Of a DNA stretch of 64,000 nt, positions 7,597-15,566 are shown one piece after another. Made by a program: the position numbers and the translations under genes. The stretch's first letter is position 1. Each line of letters begins with the position of its first letter. Below the pieces are notes generated by a model. That model saw nothing but the letters and a program-made list of their open reading frames with translations. It was not told the DNA's origin and ran no database searches. Origin of the DNA: CAVXYG01 sp963706835. Lineage in GTDB: Bacteria; Actinomycetota; Actinomycetes; S36-B12; GCA-2699445. The DNA is taken from the NCBI GenBank assembly GCA_963706835.1, contig CAVPOB010000014.1, positions 62,001-126,000 on the forward strand. Direction: 5' to 3'.

Positions 7597-8814
7597 TCAG
7601 GTCGACGCGTTCGGAACCGTCGGCCGGTCGGACTCGCGGCGCCGCTGCACGAGGTCGACGACCAGTCCCACCACCAGCACCAGCATCAGGGCAGGTGCGG
7701 CCACCCCCATCACCGCGGAGGTGAACGTGTCCAACGAGTCGTGGCCGGTGGAGTCGAGCAGGAGGTAGGTCGTGTACACGATGTAGCACGTGACCAGCAG
7801 GGCGCCCTCGAGTCTGGACAGTCGGAACGCGGTGAAGGCCAGCGGCAGCAGCAGCACCCCGGTCAGGATCACCAGGATGAGATCGAACGAGACCGCGGAC
7901 TGGGGCACCGGCAGGCCGTCGACGGCCAGGCCGGAGATACCGATCACTGCGCCGACGTTGAAGATGTTGCTGCCGACCGCGTTGCCGACCGCCAGGTCAC
8001 GCTCGCCCCGGAACGCGGCGATGATGCTGGTCGTGAGCTCCGGCAGCGACGTCCCCACCGCGACCACGGTCAGGCCGATCACCAACTCGCTGATGCCCAG
8101 CGACCGCGCGATGTCCTGCGCCGACGAGACCAGGAACTGGGCACCGACCACCAGCAGGACCACCCCGACGGCGACGAGCAGGACCGCCAGCAGCGGCGAC
8201 ATGGGCTTGTCCTCCTGCGGCGGTTCGACCGGCCGAAGGCCCTCCGGCAAGTGATCCTCGCTGGCCTCGGCTGCGAAGGAGCCCGGCTCGGCTGGATGCG
8301 CCCCGTCGGTGCCCGGCGCGTCGCCCAGCAGCGGTGGGCCCTGGATCGGAATCTTGCGGCCAGCGGCATTCTCGCGGCGGCTGGTCACGATAGCCCGCAC
8401 CAGATAGACGCCGAGCAGGGCGAGCAGGATCGCGGCCTCGGTGCGGGTGATGGTCAGGTCGTAGGCGAAGACGAAGAGCAGCACCGAGAAGCCGATCATC
8501 ACCGGGATGTCCTGCTTGACCACGCGCGATCGCACCATCAGCGGAGCGATGAGTGCCGCCCCGCCCAGGACGAGCAGGATATTGGCGATGTTGGACCCGA
8601 CCACGTTGCCGATGGCCAGTTCCGGCGACCCGTTGCCGACCGCCTCCAGGGTCACCGCCAACTCCGGGGCACTGGTCGCGAAGGCCACGACGGTCAGGCC
8701 CACGACAAGGGGAGAGATGCCGATGGTGCGCGCCAGGGACGACGCGCCCCGCACCAGCACCTCACCTCCGAGCACGAGCAGGACGAGTCCGGCGAGAAGC
8801 AGGGCGGCAGGCAC
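7597..8814 (-). CDS. Calcium/sodium antiporter (CaCA family, YrbG type)
   Basis: 405 residues with about ten membrane segments in two homologous halves. The alpha-1 repeat is GLTVVAFATSAPELAVT plus GNVVGSNIANI; the alpha-2 repeat is GLTVVAVGTSLPELTTS plus GNAVGSNIFNV. The acidic residues of PEL and the Asn of GSN form the cation site in this family. A hydrophilic loop of about 60 residues rich in Pro/Glu/Gly joins the halves. It probably exports Ca2+ or exchanges Na+/Ca2+ at the cytoplasmic membrane. It lies 9 nt downstream of the ASCH-PurC gene on the same strand, so it may be cotranscribed with the pur genes. Confidence 0.9.
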   Translation of the reverse strand: MPAALLLAGLVLLVLGGEVLVRGASSLARTIGISPLVVGLTVVAFATSAPELAVTLEAVGNGSPELAIGNVVGSNIANILLVLGGAALIAPLMVRSRVVKQDIPVMIGFSVLLFVFAYDLTITRTEAAILLALLGVYLVRAIVTSRRENAAGRKIPIQGPPLLGDAPGTDGAHPAEPGSFAAEASEDHLPEGLRPVEPPQEDKPMSPLLAVLLVAVGVVLLVVGAQFLVSSAQDIARSLGISELVIGLTVVAVGTSLPELTTSIIAAFRGERDLAVGNAVGSNIFNVGAVIGISGLAVDGLPVPQSAVSFDLILVILTGVLLLPLAFTAFRLSRLEGALLVTCYIVYTTYLLLDSTGHDSLDTFTSAVMGVAAPALMLVLVVGLVVDLVQRRRESDRPTVPNAST

Positions 8815-8823
8815 CGTCCCAGA

Positions 8824-10131
8824 CTAGAGGGCCAGCGGCGACCAATCTGCCCCGGTCAGCCGCCGGTAGGCCGCGAGATAGCGTTCCCGGGTTCCTGCGA
8901 CGACCGCCTCGGGCAGCGGGGGCGGAGGCTGCGTGCCCCCGCGGTCCCAGCCGGAATCCGGCGAGGCCAGCCAGTCGCGCACGTACTGCTTGTCGAAGGA
9001 CGGCTGCGGCTTGCCCGGCCGCCACTCCTCGGCGGGCCAGAAGCGCGAGGAGTCCGGGGTCAGCACCTCATCGGCCAGCAGGATCTCCCCCGACGCCGGA
9101 TCCCGACCGAACTCGAACTTCGTGTCGGCCAGGATGATGCCACGATGGCGCGCAAGGTCGGCGGCGCGCGCGTACACGGCCAGCGAGAGTCGCCGCAGCG
9201 ACTCGGCGTCCTCCGGGCCGACCGCCTCCTGGACGGCGGCGAAATCGATGTTCTCGTCGTGGTCGCCCACAGCCGCCTTCGTGGCCGGCGTGAAGATGGG
9301 AGCCGGCAGTGCCGATCCATCGGTCAAGCCCCCGGGCAGCGACACCCCGCAGACCGAACCAGTGCTGCGGTAGTCGGCCAGACCGGACCCGGTGAGGTAG
9401 CCGCGGACCACGCACTCCACCGGGAACATCGCCAGCGGCCTGCAGAGCATGGCCCGGCCCGCGACACCGGGCGGCACGTCCAGGGAGCGGACGTGGCTGC
9501 CGACCAGGTCGGTCATCTGCTCGAACCACCACAGGCTCATCGCGGTCAGGATGGCGCCCTTGTCCGGGATGGGCGTGGGCAGCACCCAGTCGTAGGCGGA
9601 GATCCGGTCGCTGGCCACGAAGAGCAGATCCCCCGATGGCGTGGTGAACAGGTCGCGCACTTTGCCGGAGTAGGTGTGCCGGTAGCCCTCAGGCAGGCCC
9701 AGATCGCCGGCCGTGGTGCGAGGGACAGGCAGGGCCGGGTCGACCAGGCGGAAGCGGATCCAGATCAACTCCTGGTCGTCGTCCATCTGGTAGCCCAGGG
9801 ACTCCCAATAGGCGACGTGTCCGGCGCGCCACTGCGCCACCGATTCATCGCCCTCGCCCTCGGCCTCGACGAGGTCCCACGTAACCTCGCGGACCCGGCA
9901 TCGGCGGACGTCGGTCACCTCGATGGTGCCGACCTCGCGACCATCATCGTCCACCAGGACCAGCAGTTCCCCGACTTGCTCCACCTCCTCCTGCTCGGCG
10001 GCGTACTCGGCGGGGTGGCCGAACGTGGCGACCTTCGCACCGGACAGGGCCAGGCCATTGAGGCGGGTGCGCATCGCGCCGGGCGACCCGAGTTCCATCG
10101 TGCGCCGGCCGCGCAGCCTCGGGAAGGTCAC
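8824..10131 (-). CDS. purC: ASCH domain - SAICAR synthetase (PurC) fusion
   Basis: One uninterrupted frame of 435 residues. Residues about 145-435 are SAICAR synthetase (CAIR plus Asp plus ATP gives SAICAR), with YSGKVRDLF, LLFVASDRISAYDWVLP, ECVVRGYLTGSG, KFEFGRD and DKQYVRDWL. Residues about 10-135 match an ASCH domain: a MELGSPGAMRTRLN helix, GELLVLVDDDGREVGTIEV, then AEGEGDESVAQWRAGH and a final strand IWIRFRLVDP. ASCH is a PUA-like fold, usually free-standing; some members are amidohydrolases of acetylated cytidine or bind RNA. The start at 10131 overlaps the purB stop by 4 nt. An internal start at about 9730 would give an ordinary PurC, but there is no stop between the parts. I know PurC as normally a single-domain protein. 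Confidence 0.9.
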   Translation of the reverse strand: MTFPRLRGRRTMELGSPGAMRTRLNGLALSGAKVATFGHPAEYAAEQEEVEQVGELLVLVDDDGREVGTIEVTDVRRCRVREVTWDLVEAEGEGDESVAQWRAGHVAYWESLGYQMDDDQELIWIRFRLVDPALPVPRTTAGDLGLPEGYRHTYSGKVRDLFTTPSGDLLFVASDRISAYDWVLPTPIPDKGAILTAMSLWWFEQMTDLVGSHVRSLDVPPGVAGRAMLCRPLAMFPVECVVRGYLTGSGLADYRSTGSVCGVSLPGGLTDGSALPAPIFTPATKAAVGDHDENIDFAAVQEAVGPEDAESLRRLSLAVYARAADLARHRGIILADTKFEFGRDPASGEILLADEVLTPDSSRFWPAEEWRPGKPQPSFDKQYVRDWLASPDSGWDRGGTQPPPPLPEAVVAGTRERYLAAYRRLTGADWSPLAL

Positions 10132-11576
10132 AGGATCGATCCGGGCGCATAAGCGGCCGCTTCGCCGTGCGACCCGACGATTGCCGCGACCTCTTGGGCG
10201 ACGCGATCGACCTGCGACTGCGCGGCCCCGGTGAACGCCAGCGGCTCGGCGATCAGCGCCGCCAGATCCGCCCTGGTCAGCCCCAGCCGAGTATCGGCGG
10301 CCAGCCGGTCGATCAGATTGTTCTGCGTAGCCCCGGTCTGGCGCATGTCCAGCGCCACGGCCACCGCGTGCTCCTTGATCACCTCATGTGCCGCTTCCCT
10401 GCCGACCCCGGCGCGGACCGCGGCCATCAGGACCTTGGTCGTGGCCAGGAACGGCAGGTAGCGCTCCAACTCGCGCTCGATAACGGCGGGATAGGCGCCG
10501 AACTCCGCCAACACCGTCAGCAGGGTCTCGAACAGGCCGTCGATGGTGTAGAACGCGTCGGGCAGTGCCACTCGGCGCACGACTGAGCAGAAGACGTCGC
10601 CCTCGTTCCACTGCGCGCCGGCGAGCTCGGCCGTCATCGAGGCGTAGCCGCGCAGCAGCACCGCCATGCCGTTGATCCGCTCGCAGGATCGGGTGTTCAT
10701 CTTGTGCGGCATGGCGCTGGAGCCGACCTGACCGGGCCGGAAGCCCTCCGTCACCAACTCGGCACCGGCCATCAACCGGATCGTCGTGGCCAGGCTCGAC
10801 GGCCCCGCCGCGACCTGCACCAGCAGGGAGACCACCTCATAATCCAGGGACCGCGGATACACCTGGCCCACGCTGGTCAGCACCGAGCCGAACCCGAGGT
10901 GAGCCGCCACCCGGGTCTCCAGGTCGGCCAGCCGCTGCTCGTCCCCGCCGAGCAGGTCCAGCATGTCCTGACCGGTGCCGACCGGACCCTTGATGCCGCG
11001 CAGCGGGTAGCGCTGCACCAGATCGGTGAGGCGGTAGTAGGCCTGCAGCAGCTCCTCGGCGGCAGTGGCGAACCGCTTGCCCAGCGTGGTCGTCTGCGCC
11101 GCGACGTTGTGGCTGCGGCCGGTGAGCGGCTGGTCCCGGTACTCCTCGGCGAGCTCGGCCATCCGCGCCAGCGCCGCCACACTGCGATCGCGCACCAGCA
11201 GCAGCGACTGGTGCAGTTGCAGCTGCTCCACGTTCTCGGTGAGGTCGCGGCTGGTCATGCCCTTGTGGATGTGCTCGTACCCCGCCAGCGCGTTGAATTC
11301 CTCGATCCGCGCCTTCACATCGTGGCGGGTGAGGCGCTCTCGTTCGTCGATGCTGGCCAGGTCCACCACGGGGATCGCTCGCTCGTAGGCCTGGATCGCA
11401 TCAGCGGGGATGTCGATGCCGAGGTCGGCCTGGGCGCGCATCACCGCCACCCACAGGCGGCGCTCCAGGATCACCTTCTCGGTCGGCGACCAGATGGCGC
11501 GCATCTGCTGCGAGGCGTAGCGCTGCGCGAGGACGTTGGGGATCGGTGGCACGCTCACCACGGCAGTGTGGTCCAC
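10128..11576 (-). CDS. purB: Adenylosuccinate lyase
   Basis: 482 residues. It cleaves SAICAR to AICAR and adenylosuccinate to AMP, so it serves both the main purine pathway and the AMP branch. Lyase-superfamily signatures are TGRSHNVAAQTTTLGKRFA and the mobile loop GQVGSSAMPHKMNTRSCE. A further early motif is HIHKGMTSRDLTENVEQLQ. The GTG at 11576 is preferred: AGGAG lies 5 nt upstream, and it starts just behind the purD stop. Longer in-frame extensions only cover purD in another frame. It is the middle gene of purD-purB-purC. Confidence 0.95.
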   Translation of the reverse strand: MDHTAVVSVPPIPNVLAQRYASQQMRAIWSPTEKVILERRLWVAVMRAQADLGIDIPADAIQAYERAIPVVDLASIDERERLTRHDVKARIEEFNALAGYEHIHKGMTSRDLTENVEQLQLHQSLLLVRDRSVAALARMAELAEEYRDQPLTGRSHNVAAQTTTLGKRFATAAEELLQAYYRLTDLVQRYPLRGIKGPVGTGQDMLDLLGGDEQRLADLETRVAAHLGFGSVLTSVGQVYPRSLDYEVVSLLVQVAAGPSSLATTIRLMAGAELVTEGFRPGQVGSSAMPHKMNTRSCERINGMAVLLRGYASMTAELAGAQWNEGDVFCSVVRRVALPDAFYTIDGLFETLLTVLAEFGAYPAVIERELERYLPFLATTKVLMAAVRAGVGREAAHEVIKEHAVAVALDMRQTGATQNNLIDRLAADTRLGLTRADLAALIAEPLAFTGAAQSQVDRVAQEVAAIVGSHGEAAAYAPGSIL

Positions 11577-11584
11577 GACTGCTC

Positions 11585-12844
11585 CTAGGCCCACGCGCGG
11601 GGATCGGCAATATCGCTTCGGTAGTGGGCGCCGCGCAGTTGGATCAGCGCGGCTGCCTGGTAAGCCCGCGTCCGCGCGTCCAGAACGTCGTCGCCGGTCG
11701 CCACGACCGACAGCACCCGCCCGCCCGCGCTCACCGGCCGACCGTCGGCGTCGGCGGACGTGCCGGCGTGCAGGACACTCACCCCGGCAATCTCGGCCGC
11801 CTGCGGCAGGCCCTCGATCACATCGCCGGTCGTTGGAGCGGCCGGGTAGCCCTCCGCAGCGACGACCACGTTGACCGCCGCCCCGTCGCGCCATACAGGG
11901 TCGGGCACGGCAGCCAGATCCCCGGTTGCCGCGCCGAGCAGCAGCGGCGAGAGCGGGGATTCCAGCAGCGCCAGCACTGCCTGCACCTCAGGGTCGCCGA
12001 AGCGGCAGTTGAACTCCACCACCCGCGGGCCGCGCGCGGTCAGGGCCAGCCCGCAGTAGAGGACGCCGACGAAGGGGGTGCCGCGCTGCCCCATCTCGTT
12101 GACCGTGGGCTCGGCGACGTCATGCAGGATCCGATCGACGAGATCGGGGGCGGCCCACGGCAGCGGTGCGTAGGCCCCCATGCCCCCGGTGTTCGGACCG
12201 GTGTTGCCCTCGCCCACCCGCTTGAAGTCCTGGGCCGGCAGCAGCGGCACGACGGAGGTGCCGTCGGTCACGACGAACAGCGACACCTCGGGACCGTCGA
12301 GGAACTCCTCGATGACGACGGGGCCGCCCCGCGCCAGCACGGCGTCGGCGTGCAGCCGCGCGGCCATGTGGTCGTCGGTGACCACCACCCCCTTGCCGGC
12401 CGCCAACCCGTCGTCCTTCACGACGTACGGCGCCCCGAACGCTGCGAGGGCGGCGACGACCTCCTCGTCCGTGGTGCAGACGCGGGCAGCGGCCGTCGGG
12501 ACGTGGGCGGCCGCCATGATGTCCTTGGCGAACGCCTTGCTGCCCTCCAGCCGTGCCGCGGCGGCGCTGGGGCCGAAGCAGGGGATGCCCAGCGCGCGGA
12601 CCTGGTCGGCAGCACCGGCGACAAGCGGCGCTTCCGGCCCGATCACCGCAAGGTCGACCTCGAGCCGCTTGGCCAGGGCGCCGATAGCGGCAGGATCGTT
12701 CAGGTCCACCGGCTCGACGCGCACCTCAGCCGCGATCCCGGCGTTGCCCGGTGCCGCGATCACCTCGCCCACCTGCGGGTCCCTGCTGAGGGCACGGACC
12801 ACGGCGTGCTCGCGGGCCCCGGACCCCACCACGAGTATCTTCAT
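11585..12844 (-). CDS. purD: Phosphoribosylamine-glycine ligase (GAR synthetase)
   Basis: 419 residues, an ATP-grasp enzyme joining phosphoribosylamine and glycine (second step of purine synthesis). Signatures are MKILVVGSGAREHAV, GPEAPLVAG, YVVKDDGLAAGKGVVV, FKRVGEGNTGPNTGGMGAYA and VEFNCRFGDPE. Full length with a standard start. First gene of the purD-purB-purC set; its stop overlaps the purB ribosome binding site, suggesting coupling. Confidence 0.96.
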   Translation of the reverse strand: MKILVVGSGAREHAVVRALSRDPQVGEVIAAPGNAGIAAEVRVEPVDLNDPAAIGALAKRLEVDLAVIGPEAPLVAGAADQVRALGIPCFGPSAAAARLEGSKAFAKDIMAAAHVPTAAARVCTTDEEVVAALAAFGAPYVVKDDGLAAGKGVVVTDDHMAARLHADAVLARGGPVVIEEFLDGPEVSLFVVTDGTSVVPLLPAQDFKRVGEGNTGPNTGGMGAYAPLPWAAPDLVDRILHDVAEPTVNEMGQRGTPFVGVLYCGLALTARGPRVVEFNCRFGDPEVQAVLALLESPLSPLLLGAATGDLAAVPDPVWRDGAAVNVVVAAEGYPAAPTTGDVIEGLPQAAEIAGVSVLHAGTSADADGRPVSAGGRVLSVVATGDDVLDARTRAYQAAALIQLRGAHYRSDIADPRAWA

Positions 12845-12913
12845 GGGGTCCAGGGTACGGGGCGCGGTCCGCGGCGGTTCTGCACCGGAGGCGGCCCGTG
12901 CCGCGGTCCGCGA

Positions 12914-15466
12914 TCAGCCGACGTTGAAGCGCCGCCACGCGGTGCCCGAGGCGTTGCCGGCATCATCGAAGGCAGTGGCGCTGGAGGTGTACGTACCGCT
13001 GCCAGGGGTGTCGAAACTGAAGGACCACGTGGTCTCCGCGCCGCCCGGCGTGCCCAGCACCGCTTCACACTGCCGGGTCGCCCACGGCCCCCAGTTGCCA
13101 TCTGCCTGCAGCCACTGCTTCGTGACCTTGTCCTGGACCGTGATCTGCACGCCGGTCACGCCGACGTTGTCCGATGCCGTGCCGGAAAGCGTCACCGGCA
13201 GCGCCGGGACGGCCTCGTCCTGCGTGGGCGAGGCGTAGGTGAGCGCCGGATCCTCCGTATCGTCGCTCGGCGGCGGAGGCGTCGCGGTGATCTCGAATCC
13301 GCGCCACTGCTGGGGGGAGACGTTGCCGGCGGCGTCCCAGGCCAGGATCTGCAGACCGAACCGGCCGTCGCGGCCGGGGTCGAAGGTGTAGGACCAGCCC
13401 GTGCTGGTGGTGCCCAGGTCGGCCAGCGTGGCGTCGCGCAGCCGCGTGTCCCAGGGGCCGTACGTCCCGTCGGCCTGCAGCCACAGGTTGGTCTCCTGGT
13501 CCCGGATCGCCACCGTGACCCGCTCGACGCCGACGTTGTCCGAGGCGGTGCCCGACAGCACCACCGGCAGCGCCGCGAAGACCTCGTCCTGGGAGGGCAC
13601 GGCCACCGCCGCGGTAGGCGGCACCTCGTCACTCGGCGGCGGAGGAGGTGGCGGGGTCCCCGTGATGAAGTTCAACCGGAACTTCTGGATCCGGTCGTTC
13701 TCCCGCTCCGCGACGTACAGCACATTGCCCTGCAACTCCAGTCCCAGCGGGGCGATCAGCTTCCCGGCACCTCTGCCGTAGCCGCCGAACTCGCCGATGG
13801 CGGTGCCGTCGGTGCCGAAGACCCGGATCACGTGACTGGAGGTATCAGCGACGATGACGTAGTCGTCGGTCACCTCGACGTCGAAGGGGTCGCCCAGCGT
13901 GCCTTTGCCGACCTGACCGAGGTAGGTCCCTGTCGCGCTGAAGTGCTGGATGTCGTCGCGCCCGGAGTCGGTCACCCAGATCGTCCCGTCGGGGGCCCAC
14001 GCGGCACCGCGGGGGAATGTGAACTGGCCGGCGCCGGTACCCCTGGAACCGATGGTGCGGACATACGACCCGTCCGGATTCAGAATGACGACGCGGTCAT
14101 TGTGCGTATCGACGACGACGATCTGCCCGTCACCGTTCACATCGATGCCTTGCGGGTTGCGGAACAGGTCCGGACCGAGGCCGCTGGAACCGATGGTCCA
14201 GATGTGGGTCCCGTCGGAGTCATACCGCTTGATCTGGTGGTTGTCGGTGTCGGTGACGAGGAAGTCGTTGTTGCGCGGATCGACCGCCACATTGCGGGTG
14301 TAGTTGAACTTGTAGTCGCCGCGACCGCGCGATCCTATGGCGAACAGGACCGACCCGTCGGCCGCGAACTTCTGCAGGCGCCAGTTGTACGTGTCGCCCA
14401 CCCACACGTTGCCGGAGCCGTCCACGGCCACTCCGCGGGGTCCGTTGAACCCCCCGACCGGTGGGGGCTCCGGCGGATTCGGCACGGCCATGAGGAACGC
14501 ACCGGTCGGCGAGAACTTCTGCGCCCGGAAGTTCGGCATGTCACCGACCCAGACGTTGCCGTCGGCATCGACCGCGCATTCGCGGCCACCGTCGCTGAAC
14601 TGCCCGTCGCCGGTCCCCTGGCTGCCCCAGCGCAGCAGATAGTTGCCCTGGCCGTCGAACTTGCTGACCCGGTTGCCCGCGCCGTCGACGACGTACACCC
14701 AGTCATGCGCCTTATCGATGCAGAGGCCGCGCATATCTCCGGCGAACTGCCCCGGCGCAGAGCCCTTCGACCCGAAGGCGAACAGCGGCTGGGCGGTGGT
14801 GCTCCCCACGGAGAACACCTGGACGCGAGCGTTGCCCGGGTCGGTCACGAACAAGCGATCGGTGCTATCGAAGTCCGCACCGTGCGGACTCTTGATTTGG
14901 CCGAGGGCGGGGCCCCAGGACCCAAACTGGTAGAGCTCCGTGCCGGTCTCCGTGTGCGCGACGATGCTGTGGTCCCAGGTGTCGACGACGAAGAACCGAC
15001 CATCGCTGTGTACCGCGACGCGAGAGGGGTAGCGGAACACTCCCGGGCCGCTGGCAGTGGTGTTGTTCACCCCGACCTTGAACAAGAAGTCGCCGCTCGC
15101 GCTGTACTTGATAACCCTGCGGCGATCGGTGTCGGCGAAGTAGATGGCTCCGTCCCGGGGATCACGGGCCAGCCCGTACGGCGACTGATGCTGCTGCTCG
15201 GCCCATCCGATGTTCTGGACGAAAGTCCGCACGAAGTTGCCCGAGCGCGTGTACTCGACAACGCGCCGGTTCCAGTAGTCGCCGATCAGCACGTTGCCGT
15301 TCTGGGTGGTTGCTGCCCCCCAGCCGTACAGGCCCGCGTGGCCCGGGCCACCGACGAAGCCGATCGGGGTGACGTCCAGCGGTGCTGCCGATGCGCTCGG
15401 CGCGGCGACGAGAAGTCCGGTACTCAAGAGCGCGGCCGCAGCGATGGCGGCGATCAACCGCTTCAT
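12914..15466 (-). CDS. Secreted NHL beta-propeller protein with two Ig-like modules (paralog 1, intact)
   Basis: 850 residues. A signal peptide (KRLIAAIAAAALLSTGLLVA...SASA, cleaved near residue 29) is followed by roughly a dozen NHL-type strands of the form GVAVDGSGNVWVGDTYNWRL-QKF (about residues 35-600). Then come a proline run and two Ig-like modules (PPTAAVAVPSQDEVFAALPV and a copy with LTYASPTQDEAVPALPV), each holding GTASDNVGV and an NLWLQADGTYGPW-type segment. NHL propellers usually act as binding scaffolds; no catalytic motif is seen. ATG 15466 was chosen for AAGGA 6 nt upstream. It is the only undamaged member of the five-gene array and lies 69 nt downstream of purD on the opposite side of that gene's start. 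Confidence 0.85.
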   Translation of the reverse strand: MKRLIAAIAAAALLSTGLLVAAPSASAAPLDVTPIGFVGGPGHAGLYGWGAATTQNGNVLIGDYWNRRVVEYTRSGNFVRTFVQNIGWAEQQHQSPYGLARDPRDGAIYFADTDRRRVIKYSASGDFLFKVGVNNTTASGPGVFRYPSRVAVHSDGRFFVVDTWDHSIVAHTETGTELYQFGSWGPALGQIKSPHGADFDSTDRLFVTDPGNARVQVFSVGSTTAQPLFAFGSKGSAPGQFAGDMRGLCIDKAHDWVYVVDGAGNRVSKFDGQGNYLLRWGSQGTGDGQFSDGGRECAVDADGNVWVGDMPNFRAQKFSPTGAFLMAVPNPPEPPPVGGFNGPRGVAVDGSGNVWVGDTYNWRLQKFAADGSVLFAIGSRGRGDYKFNYTRNVAVDPRNNDFLVTDTDNHQIKRYDSDGTHIWTIGSSGLGPDLFRNPQGIDVNGDGQIVVVDTHNDRVVILNPDGSYVRTIGSRGTGAGQFTFPRGAAWAPDGTIWVTDSGRDDIQHFSATGTYLGQVGKGTLGDPFDVEVTDDYVIVADTSSHVIRVFGTDGTAIGEFGGYGRGAGKLIAPLGLELQGNVLYVAERENDRIQKFRLNFITGTPPPPPPPSDEVPPTAAVAVPSQDEVFAALPVVLSGTASDNVGVERVTVAIRDQETNLWLQADGTYGPWDTRLRDATLADLGTTSTGWSYTFDPGRDGRFGLQILAWDAAGNVSPQQWRGFEITATPPPPSDDTEDPALTYASPTQDEAVPALPVTLSGTASDNVGVTGVQITVQDKVTKQWLQADGNWGPWATRQCEAVLGTPGGAETTWSFSFDTPGSGTYTSSATAFDDAGNASGTAWRRFNVG

Positions 15467-15566
15467 GGAGGTTCCTTCCCTCGGCCCCACCATGGCGCTT
15501 CAGGTGGGGCCGATGCAAGGGGCCAGTAGACTGGATTACTCCGCTGGCACGCACTACTCCTTGCCG

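Noticed and set aside
7090..10152. A 1020-codon + strand open frame through the repeat region and opposite the exchanger and purC
   Set aside because: Starts in repeats and then runs antisense to two recognised genes; composition is that of a shadow frame.
11546..15529. A 1327-codon open frame on the + strand opposite purD and the first NHL gene
   Set aside because: It is an antisense shadow of two clear minus-strand genes in GC-rich DNA: His/Arg/Gly/Asp-rich, no family resemblance and no ribosome site.
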